From: Lycorma delicatula
Lineage: Eukaryota; Arthropoda; Insecta; Hemiptera; Fulgoridae
Direction of reading: 5' to 3'
NCBI RefSeq assembly: GCF_047948215.1
Contig: NC_134455.1
Location: forward strand, 72,689,689 to 72,753,688
DNA length: 64,000 nt
Positions 11,155 to 21,334 of the stretch are shown piece by piece. The notes below the pieces were generated by a model that worked only from the letters and a program-made list of their open reading frames with translations, searched no databases and was not told where the DNA came from. The translations under genes and the position numbers were made by a program. Each line of letters starts with the position of its first letter. The first letter of the stretch is position 1.

Positions 11155-12650
11155 ATTTAGGTTTTATATACGTTATATATTATGTTAAGAAATTATATTG
11201 ATTTTACGTAATCAATTGTTCTTTAAGACTCGATGACTATTATAATAGTCATAAATAATAATAATGAATTAATAATAATAATAGTAGTAGTAATTAATAA
11301 TAATTATTATTGATAAAGAAACTTTTGTTTTGCTACAGTAATTTTATATTGTTGAAAAGGAACTACATTTAAGATTACAAATAAACATTTTATCTTCATT
11401 GTTTCTAATTACAAAGAATCTGTAACACTTTATCCTACGCTAATATTAAAATGTTAAACAACCAAATTCCTAAAAAGTGTAACCTCAATATTTTACTGAT
11501 GTTTAATATGTATTGACGTTAAAATAAAGACGTAATCAACAAAATAAAGAAATTTATTTGATACAGGTCAAAATATTTTACGCTAAATAAAAAATACAGT
11601 TTAATTAATATGCAAATATTAAAAAATAAAATATTTATCAATAATTCTATGAAAACTTAACTGGTTGTAGTTGTAAAGTTTAGAAAAAAAATTATTGATT
11701 TGGTTTCCTATAACAAATAGTTTTTTGTTTTTTTTTTGTAAAATGAAATAAGACGAAATCTATTCTTTTTTCACCTTAGGTGGAATTAAAGGTAGTAGTT
11801 GACTTTCAAAGCTAGTATCATGTTCTTTGAAATATAATATTACTTAAAATAAATTACTTACCTCTCTTTTGCTAAAGTGAACGACAACCGTATCTTTCAG
11901 TCTAGGTAACGTTATTTATTGTAAACAACCTGTCTACATTATTTTATATAAAAAATAATAATAAATTTTTTAAATTAATAAAACGCCCATCAGGAGGCAA
12001 CCTGCTTTTATTATTAAGTAAACAAAAATTTTTGTGTCATTGAGGTCAATGTTTTTTTTTAACTACGAGCTGTAAATTTGTTTTTAGTAATCAATGTTCT
12101 GTGTGAAGCAGGTGCTTTTTGTATCATCTCTCACCACAAAACTTAGAAAAAGTGTAATTTGTTTAATTCTATAAGATAATAATGCCGATAAATATGAAAA
12201 TAATATCAATTTTTGTAGTATATGTATCCCGATCTATGGATCAGAAGATTTTCAAGTAATTTAAAAAATAAAAAATAAAGATTGAGTTATTGTAAACAAT
12301 ATGCTCCATTACTTCAGTTACCATGAACTATAAAAGGAAATTTTTTATTTTTAACAATACTGTTTAAATAATGTACTGTTTAAGAAAAATCAGTATTTTT
12401 TATATGTTTAATATATTTTACAATTCCCATTTCTGGCTGGTTTTTTATAATAAATAAGTACAGTTAAAATGGTGTTTTTATTGTCGCTGACTACTAAATC
12501 TATTGGTAATATTATTATTACCAATATTATCTATTACCATTATCTAGAGATAATTATTAAAAATTAAAAACACGACTAAAAAAAAAACGTTGCTGATAAA
12601 CATTGCTCTTTAATATAGGATAATTACTAATGTGTATATATATATATATT
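11155..12650. other. AT-rich non-coding stretch
   Basis: Contains an ATT/AAT-type microsatellite at about 11250..11311. No coding region was recognised. Confidence 0.5.
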
Positions 12651-12654
12651 AATA

Positions 12655-13040
12655 TCTAATCTTATATATATGAATGTTTTTTGTTTGTTTGTCCTGTATG
12701 CGTTCCTGTACCATCCATCCGATTGCGATGAAACTTTGTTGAGTTGTGTAAACGCCTGCGAAGGTTTCTGAGTTAGTTTGGACCCGCTGGGTGGCGCTAG
12801 GGTCGATATTGTTCGAAAAATTGTATTTTTCGTCCAATTTGGCTCATATTCAGAATATATATTAGCTTCGTGAAAAGAAATTTTTTTGCGAAAAATGGAA
12901 AATAGGGGAAAGGGGAAGAAGAGAAAGGTTAAATTTTTTGTAGTTCCGTGCCGCTCAGTTTTTTGTTTTATCAAACTTTCATTTGTGTGTGTATATATAC
13001 TCAAATCTAGCAATGACGAAGCATTGCAGGGTCTTCTAGT
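12655..13040 (+). mobile_element. Helitron-like non-autonomous element
   Basis: The left end begins with TC after an A (TCTAATCTTATATATATG), followed by the GTTTGTTTGTCCTGT block common near the 5' ends of insect Helitrons. The right end has the diagnostic pair: a hairpin with perfect 6-bp stem GCAATG/CATTGC around ACGAAG at 13010..13027, then eight bases, then CTAGT at 13036..13040, matching the CTRRT terminus. There are no terminal inverted repeats and no target duplication, as expected. The element is only 386 bp and lacks Rep/helicase coding, so it would have depended on an autonomous relative. The base after CTAGT is A rather than the usual T, a small misfit. Confidence 0.7.
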
Positions 13041-13139
13041 ATAGGATAAAAAGAGAGTGCGGGTGACAATTTGGATGTAGTATAACTTTTTTCAAATTTA
13101 TTTAACATGTATATAGTATATGACATTTATAGTAACGTA

Positions 13140-13258
13140 AGGATTTCAACGCGGGGTTATATATCTAAATCGGTTTAGCCGTTGAGCTGCTAAGGTGGAA
13201 CAAAAATACATACTTACACCCTAAATACATTACACTCCTGTTTGGGCAGTCGTGTAAT
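13140..13258 (+). repeat. direct repeat, copy 1
   Basis: Shares CCGTTGAGCTGCTA, GGTGGAAC and TTTGGGCAGTCGT with 13694..13802, in the same order and spacing. It may be the end of a mobile element; the family was not identified. Confidence 0.65.
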
Positions 13259-13693
13259 AAATTATTAAAGTGTAAACACAACCAGTATTTTTTTAAAGTA
13301 AATAAATTTTTTTTTATTTTTCAGAGGTATAATTTATTGTACTAAAAACAGCTGCATTTTAATTTTTACTTACTTATAAGATTATTTATAGGTTTTACTA
13401 ATCAATTTTCTTAGAATAAAATTTTCTACACGTTTTGATAATAAAATTTATGCAATTAATTATTAGCCATTTAACAATGTTATTTAACAATTTAACAATG
13501 GAAATCATAAAAACTATGGAGAATACAGTTCTGAGACCTGTTTTATTCGATTTTTTATGTCAAAAACATAATAAACGGTCAAGTTTTAATATACTGAAAT
13601 TTCACCTGGGGAACTGAAAACTGCGCTATAAGTTTTGCTAGCCGTAACTCGACAACAAAACGTTTTCAACGCTACAATAAAAAAGAATAACAA

Positions 13694-13802
13694 AGGATTC
13701 CAACACGAGGTCATTATCTAATTCAACCGTTGAGCTGCTACGGTGGAACGATCATAGATACGTACCCGAAATACGTTACACTTCTTTTTGGGCAGTCGTA
13801 TA
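13694..13802 (+). repeat. direct repeat, copy 2
   Basis: Diverged copy of 13140..13258, ending just before the long foldback element at 13836. Confidence 0.65.
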
Positions 13803-13835
13803 GAAATCTTATAGCACAGTCAATTTGTATTTTTA

Positions 13836-14606
13836 TTTGAAAATCCTTACCTACCGATTGATGTTTTTTCCATATGTTAGGGGTGATAAGGGAAGCTTAA
13901 CTTCAGATTTTTAACACCCCCTCCCGTAGATTTTTGAAAAACTCAAAAAGTTTTTGAAATGCGTTTTTCTCTGAATCTATGCATTTTAGAGAAAAGTTTT
14001 TCAAACAAAAAAATTTAGAGAGCATTCTCCTCTATAATTAATGTCTTTGAAGTTATGCCGTATAATTTGAAATTGAAATACTAGGTGGCGCTGAAGTTGT
14101 AAAAAACGTGTTTTTTCGGTTTATTCACCGGAAAAATTTGTTTTTCGTCTGTATTGCATTTGGAAAAGTTGTTAATCTCATAAAAACAGACAACTTTTAT
14201 GTAAACAATTTTCTTGTACGACTTACCGTTTTGGAGCTGTAGCTTGTGAAAGTGTGGAAATGTTGTGAATTGGGCACGTGTTCGAAACCGCTCTAGTCGT
14301 TTACAACTTCGTTTAGAACGTTTTTTTTACAACTTCAGCGCCACCTAGTATTTCAATTTCAAATTATACGGCATAACTTCAGAGACATTAATTGTAGAGG
14401 AGAATGTCCTCGACATTTTTTGTTTGAAAATGTTTCGCTAAAATGCATAGATTCAGAGAAAAACGATTTTCAACAACTTTTTGAGTATTTCGAGTTTTTC
14501 AAAAATCTATGGGAGGGGGATGTTAAAAATCTGGAGTTAAGCTTCCCTCATCACCCCTAACGCATGGACAAAAGATCAATCGGTAGGTAAGGATTTTGAA
14601 ATACAG
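13836..14606. mobile_element. foldback element with ~280-bp inverted arms
   Basis: The left arm (13836..14109) and right arm (14318..14606) are inverted copies over nearly their whole length. Shared landmarks in mirror order include CTTACCTACCGATTGAT, TTAGGGGTGAT, GGGAAGCTTAACT, TTATGCCGTATAATTTGAAA and GGTGGCGCTGAAGTTGTAAA. The arms differ by scattered substitutions and small indels. The 208-bp loop has no frame and holds a smaller hairpin near 14164..14200. This is the shape of a foldback or long-TIR MITE. Transcription through it would give a long double-stranded RNA; that consequence is inference. No clear target duplication was found. Confidence 0.85.
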
Positions 14607-14632
14607 CCAATTTTGATGACAAATTGCCTGTA

Positions 14633-15539
14633 CTACTTGTTTCAAAATGAATGCCTTCGGGTTTTAAAGTCATATAATATTTATTAAGTTTTATGTACAT
14701 TAATAAATTATACATGAAATGAAAGACCAACTCAAACAATTTTTTCTGTAATTGTTCAATTGCCATCAACCGGTAGGAGGAGAATTCATCCCAGACTTTA
14801 ATCAGTAAGACTGAAGTAGTTGATGCGACAGATGCTTCAATCTTGTCTCAAATCGGATTGGTCAGCTGATAAAGGTGACACATACACTTGATCTTTAATA
14901 AACACTCAAAGAAAAAAATCGCACGGGGTCAGATCGGGCGAACGTGGAGGCCACGGCAAACAGCCATGTCGTCTGGTTCTCGGTGACCAATCCAGCGCGG
15001 TCGGGAAGAATTTCATTCAACCCATCACGTGCAGCGTTATGCCAGTAGAAGGCGCACCATCTTATTGCCAAATAAAGTTTTGTGATTCGTATTGCAGTTG
15101 ACGAAAGAACCATAGTTGTAACGTATCAAAATAGTTCATTCCGAACCACACTTGCTTCCGGGAAAAAGAACGGTCCGTAAACTTGCCAACAGGGTACATC
15201 ACAAAAAAATTCAGTTTTGGGGAGTCTTGTTCACACTGTAATATTTTGTGAGGTTATTCTGATCCCCAGAATACGCACATTATGAGTGTTTACTTTTCCA
15301 TAAACGTGAAATCTTGATTTGTCACTGAATACGACACGATAAAGAAAGTCTTCATCGTCACGATGCATCATTTCTTTTACAAAGCTAGCCCGCAAAGTAT
15401 AACCTGCAGACTGTAGAGCATGCGCAGAGCTAAAACTGTTATGATTTGCTCTTTTGTTTCATGTATACTAATCAATGTACATAAAATTTGAGAAATATTT
15501 CATTGCTTTAAAACCCTGATATTCATTTTGAAACAATAG
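14633..15539 (-). mobile_element. Tc1/mariner element with long inverted termini
   Basis: The left terminus from 14633 and the right terminus ending at 15539 are inverted copies for about 80 bp. They share GTTTCAAAATGAAT, GGGTTTTAAAG and TTTTATGTACATT in mirror order. TA flanks both sides (14631..14632 and 15540..15541). The interior holds a transposase relic on the minus strand. At about 0.9 kb it is shorter than a complete element, so coding sequence has been lost. It starts only 26 bp from the end of the long foldback element. Confidence 0.75.
14760..15430 (-). pseudogene. Tc1/mariner transposase relic
   Basis: Minus-strand pieces match the C-terminal catalytic half of a Tc1/mariner transposase. 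About 15280..15390 reads KEMMHRDDEDFLYRVVFSD, a first-Asp context like the FTDEATFH of the copy near 4.1 kb, then FHVYGKVN. Next is YGPFFFPEASV near 15160. About 14990..15050 reads HWHNAARDGLNEILPDR, the segment just after the second catalytic Asp, here displaced by a frameshift. Near 14930 there are remnants of a WPPRSPD-like stretch. Frameshifts and stops lie between all blocks, and the N-terminal DNA-binding half is missing. Confidence 0.6.
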
Positions 15540-15783
15540 TATTATTATTTACAGATCCGAGTAAAAGATCTATTTATTTATTTGTTTTGAGATTTTTTTT
15601 TGGTAATCAATGTACAACTTATTGCTTACCTATACGAGATCTATTTGTTGAGAATCATATCTTTATAAAAGAAAGAAAAATATAAAATTTGGTGTTACTC
15701 AAATGTGACCGGTGAAATAAAGCTGATTAAACAATTATTTAAAAAAATAAAGTCGCTGAAGAGTTTAGGAATAGGTGACCTCA

Positions 15784-16216
15784 CCATAAATCAGAGCTAG
15801 TTGCAGCAATTCTATAATTTTACACAGAATGAATCGCATAATACAATAAAGTGTATTCACACATATGATAATATCATCAAACATGCTAATATCCGATTAA
15901 ATATATCTCGTGATTAGAAAATAAAACATTTCAGTACACTGTCAAATTTTCATAAATTCTACTCATACATATTTTTATTTTTTTTTGACGTTTTGTTTTT
16001 AAACATTTTTCAGATACTTATATCTTGATTTTAAATATTTCTCAAGTCATAAGTGACGAAATTTAACTATTCTGTTTAAAGAACTATTACGAATAATGTT
16101 GAAATATTTAAAAGAATTTTCATCCGGGGTAAATCCTTCAGAATAAAAAGTTATAAAAAAATGTTTTCCCAGTTTCACCTAATAAAATAATTGCTGCAAC
16201 TAGACTGGATTTATGG
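15784..16216. mobile_element. MITE-like inverted repeat element
   Basis: The ends 15784..15811 and 16189..16216 are inverted copies sharing CTAGTTGCAGCAATT and CCATAAATC, with two or three mismatches. The interior is about 380 bp, AT-rich and non-coding. The right side continues into GATGACCCAT-type words repeated in both orientations (16213..16250). The size and structure suggest a non-autonomous DNA element, but no target duplication was defined. Confidence 0.5.
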
Positions 16217-16250
16217 GTCATCATATGACCCATATATGATGGGTCATCAT
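16213..16250. repeat. nested GGGTCAT direct/inverted repeats
   Basis: ATGGGTCAT and ATGACCCAT pair around a 3-base centre at 16213..16233, followed by another GATGGGTCATCAT. Confidence 0.6.
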
Positions 16251-16473
16251 TTATTTAAAAATTAATCATTAATAAAAAAAAAAGAAAAACAGAATTACTG
16301 ACTTCTGATCTAGAAAAACCCATAGTTTTATACAACACAATAGAACGCGGACCCTTGGGAACAGTATTATAAAAAAGATAGTTGGTAGAAAGCAATCATT
16401 TAAATTCTTTTTGTTAAATTTATGACATTGCATTGCGTTTTCCAGGTCAATACAATCACGAACTGTCAAAAAA

Positions 16474-16511
<38 letters not shown>

Positions 16512-17635
16512 TATAATACATATTTGACTGGGGTTAATAAATATTTTAAATTAATAAAACGAAGTCTCAATTTCTAATAAAAATAGTATGAGTAATAAAT
16601 TTTATTTTTCGCCCTCTTTGTATTTTGTCAGTTGAGAAACAGAATTTTTGTATCCTTTTCAGATAATTTAGTCTTGGGAACTGGTTATGTACGGCGTCAG
16701 TTTTAAAACGCTTTTACAAAATCATTTTATATGGCATCTAAGCCGGTTATTTTGTTTTTTATTCACAAAGGAATCAGTTTTATTACACAATTTGAAAGAC
16801 ATTTATATGATGTAAAATGTTTTATTTAGACTAGAAAGATTATGACCATTTTTCTCAGAAATGTGCTTGTGTGTGTGTGACTTGTGTATTATAATTCCTA
16901 TGACGATTATGGATTTATTTATTATTTACAAAAAATAGCTTATCTTAGTAGCAACATATCAATGTATTGAAACACATAATAAATTATGATATACAGCACA
17001 CAAAAAAAAGGAATTTGTGGTCATAAATACGTCACTTTTACTTGAGGTCTATAAATATCTTTTCTGACAAATGATATCGGTAAACATGTAACACATAACG
17101 ATTCGTAATGAATAACAGTATACAGTAAAAATTCTTTTTGTCAATCTGAATCGCCTCAGTGGTTGGGATTTTTATAAAACGTAGTTTTCGGAATCTACTT
17201 TCACTAATATAACATAAGTTACTAATCTGTGATTTATGACACGGGTTTTTCATCATATTTTGCCCAATTTTTAACCGATTTGCTTGAAAGTATTATTTTT
17301 AAAATCAGCAAACTATGTTTCATAAACTCAAAGCAAAAAATATAAAAAATTTCGCTAATAAAAAACGCGGTAGAAATGCGCAAAAAAATCTGCAATTAAA
17401 TTATCGTGATTTTTGTACTGTTTCAATTTTGTTGTTGTTACAGGCATAAAAAAATATCCAATCGTAACGTTTTTTGTTTGTCTGAATCTGTTAAATCTCT
17501 TTAATATATTGTAATTTTTTGAAATTTTTTCACAAGAGGGTAGCATAATACTACGAAGGGAGGCAATACATACCAACATATTTTCGCGGAGCGCTAATCA
17601 AGCGCGGATCATTGTGATGGGAGAAGGTTACGTCA
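16251..17635. other. AT-rich non-coding stretch
   Basis: Contains a TA microsatellite at 16477..16506. No gene was recognised. Confidence 0.5.
16477..16506. repeat. TA microsatellite
   Basis: About fifteen TA units. Confidence 0.9.
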
Positions 17636-17636
17636 A

Positions 17637-18240
17637 TTTTTTCTACAATTGCCTGTAGGTATATCTACAAAGATATGAAATACCTGCGAATCTTAAAATA
17701 TTAATTAAGTTTTTTATGTATAATATTAATGAATTAAAAAGCTGCAAACTTGACTCTTACATTTAAATATAACTGATTTGTGAATTTAAATTCCAATATT
17801 TATAATTTCAATAAGAAATAATCTCGAAGTGTCTAGGAAACAGAATTCACCAAACAAATGTTACAAAATTTTAAAATTAATATCGGCTCCTTTCAACGTT
17901 TAGATTTGCAGATATTTTTTTGTAATATTTCAGTCGTCATCATCATTAAAAACGTATTTCATGTTCTTTAATTCCTACATGTAATTTAGCTGTTAAAAGA
18001 AATATAATTTTTATAAGTTATTTTTTTTGCAGTTTAATTTTTTTTAGTTAAACAATTTTTTCTGGTAAATTATTTAGAAATATAAACATAAGTAGCTAAA
18101 TAAAAAACTTTTAATAAAATTTATAAACCCTTAAAAAATGACATTTTTAAATAATTGGAAACATACTATTTCTTCATATTTTGGATTTTTTTTAAATTCA
18201 TTTTTTATATCCTAATTTTCGTTTTTATTTAAAAAGTAGA
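17637..18240 (+). repeat. long AT-rich dispersed repeat, copy 1
   Basis: Shares a collinear series of words with 23010..23725 and 30365..31545. These include ATCTACAAAGATA, TTTCAACGTTTAGA, GATATTTTTTTGTAATATTTCAGTC and the GGTAAATTATTTAGAAATAT region. It is non-coding. The copies are clearly diverged, so the family is old. Confidence 0.7.
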
Positions 18241-18244
18241 GTCC

Positions 18245-18899
18245 AGCAAAACGTTCTATCCGTAAGTACTACGCAGAATAATATAAAGCTGAAACTTTAA
18301 ATTTCCTGAGTAATTATCTTCAATTTTCATACAAAAATATGTTGGGTATCTATCATATTACCAGGTTAAATGTATATATAAAACAATAATTAATTGTAAT
18401 TTAATGGGAAGTAAAGATGAGGTCAAAGAAAAGAAAGAATCCTAAAATTTTCTATATAGGTAGTTTTTCTTTAAAGAATCATACTTTTTAATTAAATTTA
18501 AAATCTCGTATTGAGATTATTAGAGTTAATTCTACAAAATAATGAATAATTAACGAAATCGATCCATAAGTAACGAAATTGAAAACATCTGTTTTTGATG
18601 TCTGTTAAGAACTTTATTAACCGAGTAAAATGATTTCGATTTACAAGCAATGACCCAGAACATAAATAAAAGGAGATAGTAGATGTCTAAATAGGCTTAA
18701 TACAAAATTAATTTTTTGTATTCAATTTGGAAGTAGTAGATGTTAACGTGGTCATGAATTTTCCAGTGGATCGATTGGAAATAAAAGGAAGTTAACAATT
18801 CCTAAAAAGAATCGATATATGTGTAATATAATTTTCATTGTGAACCTGTAATTTTATAAATTAAATATTTATTATAAATTTTATCTTTTTCATTTTTCT
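18245..18899. other. AT-rich non-coding stretch
   Basis: Nothing recognised. Confidence 0.45.
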
Positions 18900-19145
18900 G
18901 TAAGGGGAGGAAAAAGGTAAGGAAAAAGCTCTGCCAGCCGCCGCCAGGTTCGTTCTGACGGCAAGTGCGGGGCTCTTACCCGCTAAAAACCCACCCCCTC
19001 TAGTCGCGCATGTATCGAACCTAATCCGTATGGTATGGACACAGCCCCTGCACGATCACCCGGGCGCTCTTATTGCCGCCTTGGGATAGCCGCCCGGGCA
19101 GCGTCCCCGAGGGACCATTGATGGACAACGACTCCGGAGATTAAC
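18900..19145. repeat. GC-rich island, probable element fragment
   Basis: About 240 bp are strikingly GC-rich against the flanks, with GCCGCCGCCAGG, CCCGGGCGC and GCCGCCCGGGCAGC. The composition resembles LINE untranslated regions seen elsewhere in the window (38.2 and 43.2 kb), but no direct match was found and no frame is supported. Confidence 0.4.
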
Positions 19146-19149
19146 TCCA

Positions 19150-20600
19150 ATTTTACGGTTAATATAAATTATAAATTACAATATAGTTATATATACATTA
19201 ATAATGTACGTAGAACAAAAAATTTATTTAGTTGAATAAAAATGCACCAAACCGATTGAATAACGTGTCATACAAAGAGTAAACGTAAATTTTGTTCCGG
19301 CGTAAATCTCTGAATTACAGAATTTATCTAAACTATATATATACTATATTAAAACTTCCTTGAAAATTGTGAACAACTAAATAATCCCTTTCTGGAAAAA
19401 GTTTTTAGTTCTGTGTTCTTTCTTATTAAAGATAAATAATTTTTTTAATAATTAAATGGAATAAAAATGTATAAAGATAGATATTGTAATTTAATAATCA
19501 AACAAAATTAAGTTAACTTATAAAGGCTGTCTTCTTTTAAGTTCTAAATTTTATAGTTCTTTGCAAATATTTTCCGTAAATCGACAAATAACGAATGGGG
19601 GCTTTCTGCCAGCCCGATACGAAACAAATGTATCTTTTCTATTTCCCGAGCCAACTTTTTTCTATTCCGGATTACTTTTTTTTATCTTACCCATTTTACT
19701 GTAAAACATTAATGATAAAAGAATGTTATTTATATATTATCTATTCTTTTTAAAATTGAATTCAATTTTTGTTTACGTATAGTATTTCTTTTGCATCTAC
19801 AATCTATAAATATAGATAATTTCCTTCTTTTTTAAAAATTTATTTAAATCACTTTCTTAACACCCAAATTAGAATCAAAGGCATTTAATATATAAAGTAA
19901 AGCAACATTTCCGTAAAATATTAGACGCTATAATCGAATAAAGATCAAATTTTACTTTAAAAAATAAAATAGAAAAACATCGCTAGTTGTTATTACTATT
20001 TTTTTTAGGCGGAAAAAAAATCATCCGGTGTGCGATACAGCTTACAATTTATCCGATCTTATATTGTATTTTTACTCTTACTTCTTCACGTATTTTTTTA
20101 GTCAGGATAATTATATTTTTTTATTACGTAAAAGCTATGTTACAGGTTAATTTATAAAAATCGGTAAATATTCATAAATATTGAATTAAATTAAAAATTA
20201 TAATGAATTCCCCTGTCCTTGGTATTTCATTAAAAAATATATATATTTATATATACTTAATTTTTCATTTTAATTCATTAAATATCACTTTATTTCATTT
20301 TAACCGTGTGATTTCCTTTTGCTGATAGAAGTTATTTCCAAACAAATAAATGATAATTTAAAAAAAATATATTTATCTACTTATGAAATATTGAAATGAT
20401 AATACATTTTTTAGCACCTTAATAGTCTTATTTAAAGGAGGTATTTTAAATTCCTCCGTATATGATGAGGATTGAAAACTTTTTCTTATTAATTAGTAAA
20501 AAAAGATTTTTTATTAAAAAGAGAAAGGTATAAGAAGATGTAATAGGTATAATCAGTACGTTTAATTTCCTTTATAGTGTGGCATTTAACATTACCCATA
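19150..20600. other. AT-rich non-coding stretch
   Basis: No gene or repeat was recognised. Confidence 0.45.
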
Positions 20601-20618
20601 TTGAGTTGGCAAAAATGA

Positions 20619-20955
20619 TTGTGTGGGTCGAGGAAGAAGTCGCTAGTAGGGGTGGTTGGTTTCCAACATGTGTTTATAAAATTCGGTGATCAGCCTCAAA
20701 GTGACAAACATCGTCATCACTTTGAAAATGTAAGGCCCAATAATTTCATGTGCTGTAGTTGGTTGCGTGAGGTCTTTGATTCAATAAATAATGTTGGTCC
20801 AAGCAACAGCGCGTATTTTACGTGAATTAGTTCGTATTAAGAAATCGATCAAGCAAAGAAAGTTTCGTTGTAGATTTGATGATGAAGAACAACGGTGGGC
20901 TGCACCTTCAAAAGAAATAATTGATCGGTGGTTACGTTATTGTTGTAAGATATGA
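20619..20955 (+). other. coding-like fragment, unrecognised
   Basis: Two open stretches in different frames lie back to back. The second, 20791..20955, starts with ATG and reads 54 codons. It has many basic and charged residues (ARILRELVRIKKSIKQRKF, then DDEEQRWAAPSKEIIDRW) and ends inside a hairpin element. Base composition here is less AT-rich than the flanks. The fragment may be exapted or relic coding sequence cut by the hairpin. I do not recognise the family, and it could be chance. Confidence 0.25.
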
Positions 20956-21081
20956 TCTGTACAAGATAAAATCCATATTCGTCGAAAACACCGTCCAGTC
21001 GAAAAATATTCGATATTTTTAAGTGACCGGTCAGTGTTATCGACGAATACGGATTTTATCTTGTACAGATTATGTCTTACA
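20944..21081. mobile_element. 138-bp hairpin MITE
   Basis: Almost the whole segment is an imperfect palindrome. The outer arms share GTAAGA, ATCTGTACAAGATAAAATCC and ATTCGTCGA with their complements, and the centre is AAAAATATTCGATATTTTT-like. It is non-coding. Confidence 0.75.
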
Positions 21082-21156
21082 CCAATGCAATACAATACGT
21101 TTTTCTTAAAAAAAAATTAGTAATTAGATTACAAACTAATTCATATAAAAAGTATT

Positions 21157-21331
21157 AAAATTGTTTTCAAAGAAATTACTATCAAAATATTTTTTTTTAC
21201 TTATGCATGACTAAAAGAAAAGCTTGAGATGTTTTACAATTACTTTATTTAGAAAGCACCGTCCGCTTTTCTTTTTAGTCATGCATAAATAGAAATTTTT
21301 TTTAAAAGTAATCTTCTTGAAAATAATTGTT
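21157..21331. mobile_element. 175-bp hairpin element
   Basis: The inner arms TTATGCATGACTAAAA and its complement are nearly perfect. The outer arms, starting TTGTTTTCAA, pair more loosely. The loop is about 40 bp. It lies 75 bp from another hairpin of different sequence. Confidence 0.65.
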
Positions 21332-21334
21332 TAC

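Noticed and set aside
12627..13013. A 128-codon open frame on the minus strand
   Set aside because: It lies across the Helitron-like element, has no domain and ends in a TA-rich repeat; it is a chance frame.
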